Shown: piece after piece, positions 43,834-53,240 of the stretch
Layout: every line of letters begins with the position of its first letter
Numbering within the stretch: position 1 is the first letter of the stretch
Notes under the pieces: generated by a model
Told to the model about the DNA's origin: nothing
Databases searched by the model: none
The model's input: only the letters and a program-made list of their open reading frames with translations
Translations under genes and position numbers: made by a program
Origin: Wenjunlia tyrosinilytica
Lineage (GTDB): Bacteria > Actinomycetota > Actinomycetes > Streptomycetales > Streptomycetaceae
Assembly: GCF_014646055.1 (NCBI RefSeq)
Contig: NZ_BMMS01000014.1
Location: 1 to 64,000 of the forward strand
DNA length: 64,000 nucleotides
Reading direction: 5' to 3'

Positions 43834-46275
43834 CTACGGAGGAAAGGGCTGCTCCGCCCAGATCGTCTTGCCCTCCCCGGTGTAGCGGGTGCCCCAACGG
43901 CCCGCGCACTGGGCCACGATGAACAGGCCGCGCCCGCCCTCGTCGGTGCTGCGGGCGTGCCGCAGGTGGGGTGAGGTGTTGCTGCCGTCGGAGACCTCGC
44001 AGATCAGTGCCCGGTCGCGGATGAGGCGCAGTTGGATCGGTCCGCTGCCGTAGCGGATGGAGTTGGTGACGAGTTCGCTGACGATGAGCTCGGTGGTGAA
44101 CGACATGTCGTCCAGCCCCCACTCGTGCAGCTGCCGATTGGCCAGCCGACGGCTGTGGGCCACGGCGGCGGGGTCGGAGGGCAGCTCCCAGGAGGCCACG
44201 TCGTCGCTGCTGAGAGCCCGGGTGCGGGCAACGAGGAAGGCGACGTCGTCGCGCGGGCGGTCCGGCAGCAGTGTGCGGACCATGGTGTCGCAGATCTCCT
44301 CCAGCGGGCGGTCGGGGTGCGCCAGGGCGAAGCACAGCCGCTCGAAGCCGACGTCGACGTCCTGGTCGCGCGCCTCGATCAGCCCGTCCGTGTAGAACGC
44401 GATGACGGTGTCCTCCTCGAGGTCGATCTCGGCACTCTCGAAGGGCAGACCGCCGAGCCCGAGCGGCGGACCCGCGGGGATGTCGGGGAACTCCACCGGG
44501 GTGCGCAGATGGGCTATCGCCGGGCTGGGATGGCCCGCGCGGGCGATCGTCGCCTTGCGGGTGATGGGGTCGTACACGGCGTAGACGCAGGTCGCGCCGA
44601 TCACCCCGGCGCCGTCCGCGGTCCCGCCCCAGGCGTCGTCCGCCTCCTCGGCGAGCCGGATGACCAGGTCGTCGAGGTGGGTCAGCAGTTCGTCCGGAGG
44701 CAGGTCGAGGTCGGCGAGCGTATGGACGGCGGTGCGCAGCCGGCCCATGGTGGCGGCGGCGTGGATGCCATGGCCCACCACGTCCCCGACGACCAGCGCC
44801 ACCCGGGCCCCGGACAGCGGGATGACGTCGAACCAGTCACCGCCGACGCCCGCTTGGACATCCGCCGGCAGATAGCGCGAGGCGGCGTGGACGGCGTTCT
44901 GCTTGGGCAGGTCGTGGGGGAGGAGGCTCCGCTGGAGGGTGAGCGCGGCGCTGTGTTCGCGGGCGAAGCGCCGGGCGTTGTCGATGCAGACGGCGGCGCG
45001 GGCGACCAGTTCCTCCACGAGCAGGAGGTCGTCCTCGTCGAAGGGCTCCGGGTTCTTCCAGCGGGCGAGAGTCGCCATGCCCATGGTGACGCCGCGGGCC
45101 TGAAGGGGTGCCACGATCGCCGAGTGGATGCCGAACCCGCGCATCTTCTCCGCCCGCGCGGGGTCCTCCTCGAGCCATGGCGCGGACAGGTCCACGGCGG
45201 CGTCCAGGATCAGCCTGCCGCTCGTCAGGCAGATCGCGGGCGGTGATCCCGGTGGGTAGTTGGTGCGCTCACCGGTCCGGACGACGGCCTCGGGCACATC
45301 CTCCGCGATGGACCGGTGCGCCGACCGCCGCAGCACCTGCGACTCGTGCACGGGCCCCGGGAGGATCTCCTGCGCGTTCACCACCGCGTCCAGCAGGTCG
45401 ACCGAGACGAAGTCGGCGACCCGGGGCACCAGCACATCGGCCAGTTCCCCGGAGGTCCGACCGAGGTCCAGGGTGCTGCCGATACGACCGCTCGCCTCGT
45501 TCACCAGCGCCAGCCGCTGCCTGGCCCGGTGGTGGCTGGTGACGTCGAGGACCGTGTGGCACACCCCGAGGACGCGCCCCGAGGGGTCCTGGAGGCGGAA
45601 CGAGGAGCTGGAGCGGACACGGTCGCGGTGGGCCCCGGGATCGGTGTGCGTGAGACCGATCTGCTCGAAGGCGACGAGCGGCTCGCCCGTCTCCAGCACC
45701 CGCTGGGCCTCCTGCTCGATCGCGGCCCCGTCGTGGCCCGGCACGGTGTCGCCGAGCCTGCGCCCGAGCAGGGCGTTCGCCGAAGTGCCCTCGAGCCGTT
45801 CCAGAGCGGGATTGACCAGCAGGTACCTCATCCGGGAATCGACGACCGCCATACCGATCGGCGACTGGGTGAACAGGCCCCGGAACACCGCCTGATCGCG
45901 TTCCCACTCACGCACTTTCCGGATCTCGCTGACGGCGACCAGCCAACTGGAGCCCTCGGAGCTCTCCCACAGCGGGCTCGCCTGGACCGCGACATCCACG
46001 GTGTGCCCGTCGCGATGGGCCACGAGCGCCCTGGCGGACCAGCCGTCCTCGACGCGCTGCCGGTCCGACAGGGCGGAGTCCGCATCTTTGCCGGGCGGCA
46101 GGAGCGCCGTGACGGACCGCCCCAGTACCTCGTCCGCGCTGTGGCCGAGAAGCTCCTGGGCGGCGCGGCTCCACCGCTCGATCACACCGCCCTCGTCGAC
46201 CACCACCACGGCCGCGTGCGGCACCGCGAACGGACCGCTGGTGTTTCGGCCTGTCGCCGCCCTGGGTGTGCTCAT
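43834..46275 (-). CDS. Multidomain SpoIIE-type phosphatase (PAS-PAS-GAF-PP2C-HATPase)
   Basis: The protein has 813 residues from the ATG at 46275. Order: PAS (about 15-125, AVVVVDEGGVIERWSRAAQE), PAS (135-260, GMAVVDSRMRYLLVNPALE), GAF (270-440), PP2C (450-670, GGDWFDVIPLSGARVALVVG, VGHGIHAAATM, AFYTDGLIEARD). The C-terminal HATPase (690-810) reads TELIVSELVTNSIRYG, GGRGLFIVAQCAG. Such proteins switch anti-sigma/anti-anti-sigma pairs in response to stress or development. No sigma factor gene is adjacent. Confidence 0.92.
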   Translation of the reverse strand: MSTPRAATGRNTSGPFAVPHAAVVVVDEGGVIERWSRAAQELLGHSADEVLGRSVTALLPPGKDADSALSDRQRVEDGWSARALVAHRDGHTVDVAVQASPLWESSEGSSWLVAVSEIRKVREWERDQAVFRGLFTQSPIGMAVVDSRMRYLLVNPALERLEGTSANALLGRRLGDTVPGHDGAAIEQEAQRVLETGEPLVAFEQIGLTHTDPGAHRDRVRSSSSFRLQDPSGRVLGVCHTVLDVTSHHRARQRLALVNEASGRIGSTLDLGRTSGELADVLVPRVADFVSVDLLDAVVNAQEILPGPVHESQVLRRSAHRSIAEDVPEAVVRTGERTNYPPGSPPAICLTSGRLILDAAVDLSAPWLEEDPARAEKMRGFGIHSAIVAPLQARGVTMGMATLARWKNPEPFDEDDLLLVEELVARAAVCIDNARRFAREHSAALTLQRSLLPHDLPKQNAVHAASRYLPADVQAGVGGDWFDVIPLSGARVALVVGDVVGHGIHAAATMGRLRTAVHTLADLDLPPDELLTHLDDLVIRLAEEADDAWGGTADGAGVIGATCVYAVYDPITRKATIARAGHPSPAIAHLRTPVEFPDIPAGPPLGLGGLPFESAEIDLEEDTVIAFYTDGLIEARDQDVDVGFERLCFALAHPDRPLEEICDTMVRTLLPDRPRDDVAFLVARTRALSSDDVASWELPSDPAAVAHSRRLANRQLHEWGLDDMSFTTELIVSELVTNSIRYGSGPIQLRLIRDRALICEVSDGSNTSPHLRHARSTDEGGRGLFIVAQCAGRWGTRYTGEGKTIWAEQPFPP

Positions 46276-46661
46276 CGTGTCCGTCCCATCGAGATCGGCG
46301 CGCCCCCGCGCAACCCTCTCTTTGTATATTCCCCCCGATGCGATCTGCGGGGCTACAGGTGAAGCCGCCCCGCTCGGTTCTTCCCGCGAGGCGTGGGGCA
46401 GCAGGGGGCGCGAGGAGCGCGCCGGCCACCGGCCCCGGTCGCCGTGGGTGACGGATGCCGCGCTCATGGTCACGGCGTCGGCAGATGGAGCCGCCGTTGA
46501 AGGTGCTGAAGGTGTTGAAGTGTTCAAGGCGAGCGGACACGGCGGCGGCCGCCGGTACGGCTCCGCGATGGGACCGTACCGGCGGCCGGCGAAGTGCCCG
46601 GTGGGCCCGTCGCACTCGGGCGCACTGGATGTGCTCGGTGTACGTGGAGTGCCCGCTGTGC
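46276..46661. other. Intergenic region with terminator and TGAAGGTG repeat
   Basis: No gene. Besides the hairpin described next, three imperfect copies of TTGAAGGTG lie at about 46497-46528. The stretch 46300-46345 is AT-rich and probably includes the promoter of the SpoIIE gene. Confidence 0.45.
46547..46587 (-). terminator. Terminator of the snapalysin gene
   Basis: GGCCGCCGGTACGG / CCGTACCGGCGGCC, a 14-bp perfect stem with a 13-nt loop, about 75 nt beyond the snapalysin stop. Confidence 0.75.
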
Positions 46662-47324
46662 CTAGTGGTACGCCGACTTGCTGAACGCCGCCAGGCCGTT
46701 GGCCCACAGGCGGTTGACACGGCTGGACTCCGTCGCGTTCGGATACGGGTTGGTGCAGGACGGCCCGGGGCCGCCACCCGACATCAACTCGCTGCACGGG
46801 CCGGAGTAGTGGTCCGGAAGGCCGAGCACGTGGCCCGTCTCGTGAGCGGTGACGCGAGTGGAGTCGTACTGCTGGTTCTGCCGGTAGTCCAGGAAGATGT
46901 AGCCGCTTCCGTGGCCGTCGGTGCTCGCGTACGAGCCGCGGGAGTCGTTCCCCTCGTAGTACCGGAAATCCGCGATGGACGAGTTGCCCGCCGCCAACTT
47001 GACGTTGGACACCGAGCCATTCCAGATCCGGGCGCTCCTGGCTATCTGCGCCGAGAAAGTGGGCGCCCGCCCGGCGTCGTAGTACACGGTGACCGCCGCG
47101 GTGGCGCTGGGGTGCGCGGCCTGCCGTGCCTTGACGGACTTCATCACGGCTTCGAAGAACGCCTTGTTGCCCGCCTTCTCGGCTGCCGAGCCGATGTACC
47201 GCGAGGCGGTGACGCCGCCGTCCGGCGCCTGCTGGGCCACGGCGGCCGAGGCGGGCAGAGCGGTCAACGCCGCGGTGAGCCCGGCGCCCAGAGCGGCCGA
47301 GAGCAACATCCTGGAGCGAATCAT
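46662..47324 (-). CDS. snpA: Snapalysin, secreted small neutral zinc metalloprotease
   Basis: The protein has 220 residues from the ATG at 47324 with AAGGAGG upstream. Signal peptide residues 1-28 (LPASAAVA), short propeptide, then the protease. Zinc site is [15 protein letters not shown] (two His and Asp as ligands), the snapalysin form of the metzincin motif. LMSGGGPGP gives the Met-turn. One of the smallest known proteases, secreted for protein breakdown. Divergent from a LysR gene, the same arrangement as snpA/snpR in S. coelicolor and S. lividans. Confidence 0.93.
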   Translation of the reverse strand: MIRSRMLLSAALGAGLTAALTALPASAAVAQQAPDGGVTASRYIGSAAEKAGNKAFFEAVMKSVKARQAAHPSATAAVTVYYDAGRAPTFSAQIARSARIWNGSVSNVKLAAGNSSIADFRYYEGNDSRGSYASTDGHGSGYIFLDYRQNQQYDSTRVTAHETGHVLGLPDHYSGPCSELMSGGGPGPSCTNPYPNATESSRVNRLWANGLAAFSKSAYH

Positions 47325-47569
47325 GCGGCCTCCTTCTCCCCAGGGGAAAGCCACTTGATGACATGTGAGGCAGTGGCATTCCCTGGACGAAACTGCTGGT
47401 GCCGCAGAGTCTGCGAGATTTTCGCGCCGGGCGGACGATGTCAACTGGCGATAACACCGTCCAATCGGTCGGCGAATTGCCCGCTTCGATTGAGTGATGG
47501 TGTTCACGCGGTGTTCGCGTGCTTTTATGCGTCTGGTGGAAAAGCGGAACCCGCCGTTATGCTCCCGCC
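47325..47569. promoter_or_regulatory. Divergent snapalysin/LysR promoter region
   Basis: This 245-nt gap with above-average AT content lies between the protease and its presumed LysR activator. LysR sites are expected here; no single T-N11-A site could be chosen with confidence. Confidence 0.55.
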
Positions 47570-48535
47570 GTGGACCTCGAGGTGAGGCACCTTCGTGTGC
47601 TCTGCACGATCGCCGACGCAGGCAGCGTGCGGAAGGCCGCGGCGCAATTGGGGATGACCCAGCCGTCTCTGACGACTCAGCTTCGGCGAATCGAGAACGC
47701 CATCGGCGGGCTGCTGTTCACCCGTGGTCAGGCCGGGTGCCAGCCGACGCCGTTGGGGCGATCGGTGCTCTCGCGGGCGCGCTCGATCGTGGCCGACATG
47801 AGCACCCTGGTGACCGAGGCGAAGGAAGCCGCGGTCAGCACGGGAGGCGCGCGGCTGAGGGTCGGCAGTATCGGCAGCCGGGCGGTGCCCGGGTGGCTGC
47901 GCAGGCTTCACGCCCGGCTCCCGGAAACGGATACGACGATCCATGTCGATGTGTCGGTGTCCATGCTCCTCCACATGGTGGCGATGAATCAGCTGGACGT
48001 CGCCTTCGTGTACGAGGTCGAGGGCTTTCCGCTGCGGCTTCCTCCCGGGGTGCGACAGCGTGTCCTGGTCGAGAGGGAGCCCCAGTTCATCGCCATGTCG
48101 GCCACCCACGTGGCCGCCGAGCGGCCGCTGGTGAGGCTGTGCGACCTGGCCGGCGACAAATGGATGGTCGACCCGACCGCCGACGACGAGTGCGCCGCGG
48201 TGCGCCGGGCGTTCACGGCCGTGGGGCGCACCCCCCGTCTGGTGCACGTACGGGACAACACGACGGCAGCGGAGCTGGTGGCCTCCGCGGAGGCGGTGTG
48301 CCCCTGCCAGCCGACGTCCCGGCCTCGCGCCGGCACGGTCATCCGGCCGCTCGAGGACGACCCCCTGACCGTGCGCCTCTCCGTCGTGTCGGGGCCCCGG
48401 ATCGCCGAGGCGGGCGAGACCGACGCCGTCTACGCCGATCTCCAGGACGCGTACTTGGAACTGGCCTGGGCGAACCCCGCCTACCGGGAATGGCTCATGC
48501 GCAACGACAGCGGACTGCTCCTCGCGGGCGGCTGA
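47570..48535 (+). CDS. snpR: LysR-family regulator of snapalysin
   Basis: The protein has 321 residues from the GTG at 47570. The N-terminal winged helix reads [20 protein letters not shown], then [20 protein letters not shown]. The substrate-binding domain spans 95-300. Its position divergent from the snapalysin gene makes it the likely activator; the symbol rests on synteny. Confidence 0.85.
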   Translation: MDLEVRHLRVLCTIADAGSVRKAAAQLGMTQPSLTTQLRRIENAIGGLLFTRGQAGCQPTPLGRSVLSRARSIVADMSTLVTEAKEAAVSTGGARLRVGSIGSRAVPGWLRRLHARLPETDTTIHVDVSVSMLLHMVAMNQLDVAFVYEVEGFPLRLPPGVRQRVLVEREPQFIAMSATHVAAERPLVRLCDLAGDKWMVDPTADDECAAVRRAFTAVGRTPRLVHVRDNTTAAELVASAEAVCPCQPTSRPRAGTVIRPLEDDPLTVRLSVVSGPRIAEAGETDAVYADLQDAYLELAWANPAYREWLMRNDSGLLLAGG

Positions 48536-48583
48536 GGCGCTGCCGCAGGCGGACGTCACGCGGCGGACGTTACTGGGGGGACG

Positions 48584-49036
48584 TCAGTCGGCGTGCGGCA
48601 GCGGGCGCCAGGCGATCGGGGTCGACAGCACCATCGCCGACGAGGTCTCGCCGTAGTAGGCCAGCCTCTCCAGCACCCGCTCCAGTTCCATGACCGACGA
48701 GGTCACGACCTTGGCCATCGAGCAGATGTCGCCGGTCAGGCGCGAGACCTCGACCACTTCGGGCAGGTCCTCCAGCAGTTCGGGGTGCACGGTGATGCAC
48801 TTGGCCCCGTAGCACTTCATCCTCACCTGGGCCACGACGGGCAGGCCGGCCGCCACGGGATCGATCCTGGCCTGGTAGCCGGTGATCACGCCCGCGTCCT
48901 CCAGGCGGCGGACCCGCTGGGCCACCGTGGGCGCGGACAGGTGCACCCTGCGGGCGAGCTCGTTGTAGGACAGCCGGGCGTCGCTCTGCAGCGCGTCCAG
49001 CAGGGCCCAGTCGACGGCGTCCAGAATGATTCTCAC
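48584..49036 (-). CDS. Lrp/AsnC-family transcriptional regulator
   Basis: The protein has 150 residues from a GTG at 49036. Helix-turn-helix: DARLSYNELARRVHLSAPTV, then QRVRRLEDAGVI. The RAM amino-acid-binding domain has VVEVSRLTGDICSMAKV. Divergent from the kynurenine genes with 133 nt between, so it most likely controls them in response to tryptophan or a breakdown product. Confidence 0.9.
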   Translation of the reverse strand: MRIILDAVDWALLDALQSDARLSYNELARRVHLSAPTVAQRVRRLEDAGVITGYQARIDPVAAGLPVVAQVRMKCYGAKCITVHPELLEDLPEVVEVSRLTGDICSMAKVVTSSVMELERVLERLAYYGETSSAMVLSTPIAWRPLPHAD

Positions 49037-49169
49037 GATCGTAAAGGTAGCCCACGATCCTGATTGCGTTCGTAAAAGATCACGCCGTCTGTTTTCTGCA
49101 CCGGCCCTTCGGATTCGCGGTTCCGCTTTGCACAATGGCGCCTGCGCTCGATGTTGGAGGTGATCGCAG
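49037..49169. promoter_or_regulatory. Divergent lrp/kynA control region
   Basis: An AT-richer gap with two TCGTAAA elements (49039-49044 and 49070-49077 areas), possibly half-sites for the Lrp-type protein. TTGGAGGTGATCGCAGGTG contains the kynA ribosome site and start. Confidence 0.5.
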
Positions 49170-50018
49170 GTGACGGCCGACCCGTACCTCAGCTGCCCCG
49201 TCATGGCCGATGCGGCCGAACCCAGGCTCGACTTCGGCGGCACCACGCCGTACGAGGACTATGTCCACGCCTCCGTGCTGCACTCGCTTCAAAAGACCGT
49301 GACCAAGGACCCACGGGAGATGTCCTTCCTGGTCATCACCCAGGTGATGGAGCTGTACTTCACCCTGCTCGTCTTCGAATGGCGGCACACACAGGAGCGG
49401 CTCCGCGACGACGACGTGCCCGGCGCCCTGGACGCCCTGCGGCGCAGTGCGGCCCATCTCCAGGCGCTGCGGGCGGCATGGCTGCCGCTGGCCCGGATGA
49501 CCCCGCGTGAGTTCAACTCCTTCCGCGACGCGCTGGGGGAGGGGTCGGGCTTCCAGTCGGGGGCCTTCCGGCACATGGAGTTCCTGCTCGGGGAGAAGTC
49601 CGCCTCGCTGCTCGTTCCGCACCGCTCGGTGCCCGCGCTGCACGCCGAGCTCGAGGAGGCGCTGTCCGCGCCGAGTGTGTACGACGACGTGCTGGCCCTG
49701 CTCGCACGCCGGGGACACCCCGTTCCGGCGGAGCTGCTGTCGCGCGACCTCACCCAGCCGTACCGGCCCAGCGCCGAGGTGGAGCAGGTGTGGGCCGCCA
49801 TCTACTGCGGCGAGCCCGGTGAGCTCAGCGACCTCGGTGAGGCGCTGACGGATGTGGCCGAGCAGTTCACGCGCTGGCGCCACGACCATCTGATCGCCAC
49901 CCGGCGGGCGATGGGCGCCAAGACCGGCACCGGCGGCTCGGCCGGTGTGTCCTGGTTGGAGAAGCGTGCCCGCCGCGATGTGTTCCCCGAGCTGTGGACC
50001 GCCCGCTCCTACGTGTGA
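49170..50018 (+). CDS. kynA: Tryptophan 2,3-dioxygenase
   Basis: The protein has 282 residues. Haem enzyme that opens the indole ring of tryptophan to N-formylkynurenine. Family motifs: LDFGGTTPYEDYV, MSFLVITQVMELYFTLL, EFNSFRDALGEGSGFQS (substrate loop) and FRHMEFLLG. The C-terminal FTRWRHDHLIATRRAMGAK holds the haem-binding His region. GTG start. It is followed after 23 nt by kynureninase; no formamidase gene is seen nearby. Confidence 0.95.
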   Translation: MTADPYLSCPVMADAAEPRLDFGGTTPYEDYVHASVLHSLQKTVTKDPREMSFLVITQVMELYFTLLVFEWRHTQERLRDDDVPGALDALRRSAAHLQALRAAWLPLARMTPREFNSFRDALGEGSGFQSGAFRHMEFLLGEKSASLLVPHRSVPALHAELEEALSAPSVYDDVLALLARRGHPVPAELLSRDLTQPYRPSAEVEQVWAAIYCGEPGELSDLGEALTDVAEQFTRWRHDHLIATRRAMGAKTGTGGSAGVSWLEKRARRDVFPELWTARSYV

Positions 50019-50041
50019 CCCCTACATGTGAAAGGCACCCC

Positions 50042-51247
50042 ATGGCCATCGCCCCGAGCGCGAACGACCTGATCACACGGGCCGCGAAGCTGGACGCCGA
50101 GGACCCGCTGGCGCATCTGCGGGCCGAGTTCGACCTCGACCCGGACGTGGTCTACCTCGACGGCAACTCCCTGGGCGCCCCCCCGCGCCGGGTCGCCGCG
50201 AGGATGGACGACGTCGTCCGGCGCCAGTGGGGCGGGCGTCTGATCAGGTCCTGGTCGGAGGGGTGGTGGACAGCCCCTGAGCGGGTCGGCGAGAAAATCG
50301 CCCCTCTGGTCGGTGCCGCCCCCGGCCAGGTGGTGGTCGCCGACTCCACCAGCGCCAACATCTTCAAGGCACTCGTCGCCGCCGTCCGCCTCGCCCCCGA
50401 GGGACGGCGGGAGATCGTCGTGGACGCGGCCACCTTCCCGACCGACGGATACATCGCCCACTCCGTCGCCGAGATCACGGGCGTGCGGCTGCGCACCGCG
50501 ACGGTCGACCGTCTCGAGGCCGTGCTCGGCGAGCGGACCGCCGTGGTGCTGCTGAACCACGTCGACTACCGGACCGGCCGGCTGCACGACATGGCCGCGA
50601 TCACCGCACGCGTCCACGCCGCCGGGGCGCGGATGGCCTGGGACCTGTGCCACAGCGTGGGCGTCCTGCCGATCGGGCTGGACGCACTCGGGGTCGACTT
50701 CGCCGTGGGCTGCACCTACAAGTTCCTCAACGGGGGACCGGGAGCCCCCGCGTTCCTCTATGTGCCCTCGGCGCTCCAGGACGGGTTCGACCAGCCCCTG
50801 TCCGGCTGGGGCGGCCACCGTGACCCCTTCGCCATGGACCCCGAGTACCAGCCCGCGTCCGGCATCACCCGGGCCCGGTGCGGCACCCCCGACATCCTGT
50901 CCCTGCTCGCCCTGGAGGCCGCCCTGGAGGTCTGGGACGGCGTGGATCTGGCCCAGGTGCGGGCCAAGGGCCTTTCCCTGACCGGATTCTTCACCGAATG
51001 CGTCGACACCGTGCTGCCGCCCGGGACCGCCGAGGTCCTCACCCCTCGGGGGACCGACCGGGGCCACCAGGTCAGCCTGCGCCACCCCCGTGCCCGGGAG
51101 GCGATGGCCGAGCTGATCGACCGCCAGGTCATCGGGGACTTCCGGGCACCCGATGTGCTGCGCTTCGGCTTCGCTCCCCTCTACGTCGGCCACACCGACG
51201 CCGCGCACGCCGCTCTCGCCCTGGCCGACGTCCTCGCCAAGGAGTGA
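50042..51247 (+). CDS. kynU: Kynureninase
   Basis: The protein has 401 residues. PLP enzyme that splits kynurenine to anthranilate and alanine. Seen: VYLDGNSLGAPPRR, WDLCHSVGVLPIGL (PLP Asp), VGCTYKFLNGGPGAPAFLY (Schiff-base Lys), GWGGHRDPFAMD. GAAAGGC upstream of the ATG. In an operon with kynA. A possible source of anthranilate for other metabolites. Confidence 0.95.
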   Translation: MAIAPSANDLITRAAKLDAEDPLAHLRAEFDLDPDVVYLDGNSLGAPPRRVAARMDDVVRRQWGGRLIRSWSEGWWTAPERVGEKIAPLVGAAPGQVVVADSTSANIFKALVAAVRLAPEGRREIVVDAATFPTDGYIAHSVAEITGVRLRTATVDRLEAVLGERTAVVLLNHVDYRTGRLHDMAAITARVHAAGARMAWDLCHSVGVLPIGLDALGVDFAVGCTYKFLNGGPGAPAFLYVPSALQDGFDQPLSGWGGHRDPFAMDPEYQPASGITRARCGTPDILSLLALEAALEVWDGVDLAQVRAKGLSLTGFFTECVDTVLPPGTAEVLTPRGTDRGHQVSLRHPRAREAMAELIDRQVIGDFRAPDVLRFGFAPLYVGHTDAAHAALALADVLAKE

Positions 51248-51330
51248 CTTCGCCCCGATCGGCGCCCCGGAGGGCGGGCGACGCGGCGGCCCGGCCTGGG
51301 AGTTGTCCGCCGTCGAGATGGACATCACAT

Positions 51331-51344
51331 ACCGACTAGTCGGT
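51331..51344. promoter_or_regulatory. Perfect TetR-type operator palindrome ACCGACTAGTCGGT
   Basis: A 14-nt perfect palindrome, 79 nt upstream of the first quinone reductase gene. A related copy (ACCGACCAGCCGGT) lies before the second quinone reductase gene. The TetR gene between them is the likely ligand-controlled binder. Confidence 0.75.
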
Positions 51345-51422
51345 CGCGCCCTTCCCTCGGACCCTCGGCGGCGCATAGCGTCGGCGGAGGACGACAATGC
51401 CACCGCGAGAGTGGGAGAAGCA

Positions 51423-52376
51423 GTGCGCGCGATTTTGATCACGGAGTTCGGCGGGCCCGAGGTACTGCGTCTGGTGGACCTGCCGGACCCGGAGCCCGGG
51501 CCGGGCGAAATGCTCGTCGAGGTGTCGGCCGCCGGGGTCAACTACGCGGACACCCATCTGGTGGAGAACTCCTACCTCTCCGCCGCGACCCTTCCGATGA
51601 TTCCCGGTGCCGAGGTGGTGGGCCGCACTCCCGACGGCCGCCGCGTCGTCGCCCTCGTGGACAACGGCGGCTACGCCGAGAAGACCGCCGTCCGGGAGGA
51701 GCAGGCCCACGAGATCCCCGAGGGCGTCAGTGACGGCCAGGCGCTCGCCCTGGTGGTGCAAGGGGTGACGGCGTGGCACCTGCTGCGTACCTCGGCCCGG
51801 CTCGTCGAGGGCGAGTCCGTGGTGGTGCACGCGGCCGCGGGCGGCACCGGTTCGCTCGCCGTCCAGCTCGCCAAGTCGCTGGGAGCGGGCAGGGTGATCG
51901 CCACCGCCTCCTCCAAGGAGAAGCGGGACCTCGCGCTGGAACTCGGCGCCGATGTCGCCGTGGAGGCCGATGCCGAGGGGATGAAGGAGCGGCTGGTCGA
52001 GGCCAACGGCGGCCGCAAGGTCGACGTCGTGCTGGAGATGACCGGCGGCCCCGTCTTCGACGCCTCGCTGGCCGCGCTCGCCCCGTTCGGCCGGCTGGTG
52101 ACGTACGGCATGGCCTCGAGGGTCCCCCCGCAGCCCGTGGAGGCGGCGAAGCTGATGGGCCGCTCGCAGGCCGTCGTCGGCTTCTGGCTGATGCACTGCC
52201 TGAGCCGCCCCGGGATGTACCGCGAGCCCTTGGCGGAGCTGCTGGCGATGACGGCGGACGGTCGCCTGAAACCGCAGGTCGGCGGCGTTCACCCGCTCTC
52301 CGGGGCCGCAAGCGCGCACGAGGATCTGCGGGCCCGCCGCACCTTCGGAAAGCTGTTGCTGGATCCGTCGCGCTGA
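51423..52376 (+). CDS. NADPH:quinone oxidoreductase (zinc-free MDR family)
   Basis: The protein has 317 residues from a GTG with GGGAGAAG upstream. GroES-like N-terminal half (ILITEFGGPEVLRLVDLPDP, GVNYADTHLVENSYL), then a Rossmann domain with VVVHAAAGGTGSLAVQLAKS. The zinc cysteines of alcohol dehydrogenases are absent. It reduces quinones or alpha,beta-unsaturated carbonyls. Monocistronic behind a TetR palindrome, followed by the TetR gene. Confidence 0.9.
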   Translation: MRAILITEFGGPEVLRLVDLPDPEPGPGEMLVEVSAAGVNYADTHLVENSYLSAATLPMIPGAEVVGRTPDGRRVVALVDNGGYAEKTAVREEQAHEIPEGVSDGQALALVVQGVTAWHLLRTSARLVEGESVVVHAAAGGTGSLAVQLAKSLGAGRVIATASSKEKRDLALELGADVAVEADAEGMKERLVEANGGRKVDVVLEMTGGPVFDASLAALAPFGRLVTYGMASRVPPQPVEAAKLMGRSQAVVGFWLMHCLSRPGMYREPLAELLAMTADGRLKPQVGGVHPLSGAASAHEDLRARRTFGKLLLDPSR

Positions 52377-52505
52377 CCGGGCGGTGAGCGAGGGGTGATC
52401 AGGCTGCGAGGCGGGCTGGGCGGGCGCGGTCGGTACCCTGACCGGGCACGCGAGACGGTCCCGCCTTCCGGTGGGGCGGTCCACCGGGGGAAGGAGCACC
52501 CAGTC

Positions 52506-53126
52506 ATGCCACGTGCGACCGCCCGTCGCCCGGCAGCCGCCGCGGATCCGCAGGGTGTGGTGCCGCGGCGGCTGCTGACGGTGGCCACCCGGCTGTTCGC
52601 CCGCAAGGGCTACGACCGCACCACCGTGCAGGAGATCGTGGACGCGGCGGAGGTGACCAAGGGCGCGATGTACCACTACTTCGCGTCCAAGGACGACCTG
52701 CTGCACGAGATCTACGCCCGTGTCCTGCGGATGCAGATGGAACGTCTGGAGTCCTTCGCCGACCAGGACGCTCCGGTGGAGGAGCGGCTTCGGGCCGCGT
52801 CGGCCGACGTCGTGGTGACCAGTATCGCCAACCTCGACGACAGCAGGATCTTCTTCCAGTCGATGCACCAGCTGAGCCCGGCCAAGCAGAAGGCGGTACG
52901 GGCCGAGCGGCGCCGCTACCACGAGCGGTTCCGCCTTCTGGTGGAGGAGGGCCAGCGTTCCGGGGTGTTCCGTGACGACACCCCGGCGGAGCTGGTGGTG
53001 GACTTCTTCTTCGGATCGGTGCACCACCTCGCCACCTGGTACCGCCGCGGTGGTCCGCTGGGCCCGCAGCAGGTGGCCGACAGCTTCGCCGACCTGCTGC
53101 TGACGTCCCTGCGGCACCAGAAGTGA
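52506..53126 (+). CDS. TetR-family transcriptional regulator
   Basis: The protein has 206 residues. Helix-turn-helix TTVQEIVDAAEVTKGAMYHY, then FASKDDLLHEIY. The C-terminal domain has MHQLSPAKQKAVRAERRRYH. It stands between two quinone reductase genes that both carry an ACCGAC-type palindrome, so it probably represses both. A weaker GGTCGGTACC half-site lies about 70 nt before its own start. Confidence 0.92.
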   Translation: MPRATARRPAAAADPQGVVPRRLLTVATRLFARKGYDRTTVQEIVDAAEVTKGAMYHYFASKDDLLHEIYARVLRMQMERLESFADQDAPVEERLRAASADVVVTSIANLDDSRIFFQSMHQLSPAKQKAVRAERRRYHERFRLLVEEGQRSGVFRDDTPAELVVDFFFGSVHHLATWYRRGGPLGPQQVADSFADLLLTSLRHQK

Positions 53127-53199
53127 GCTGAACCGCTCCGCTCCGGTCCGCCCCGACCCGGACCGGAGGCCCCAACGATCAACGACACATACCGACCAT

Positions 53200-53213
53200 A
53201 CCGACCAGCCGGT
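53200..53213. promoter_or_regulatory. Second TetR-type operator, ACCGACCAGCCGGT
   Basis: Differs in two central positions from the palindrome at 51331 and is preceded by an extra ACCGACC half-site (53191-53197). It sits 28 nt upstream of the second quinone reductase start. Confidence 0.65.
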
Positions 53214-53240
53214 ACGGCCAGTGCGGCGAGGAGGACTCGA

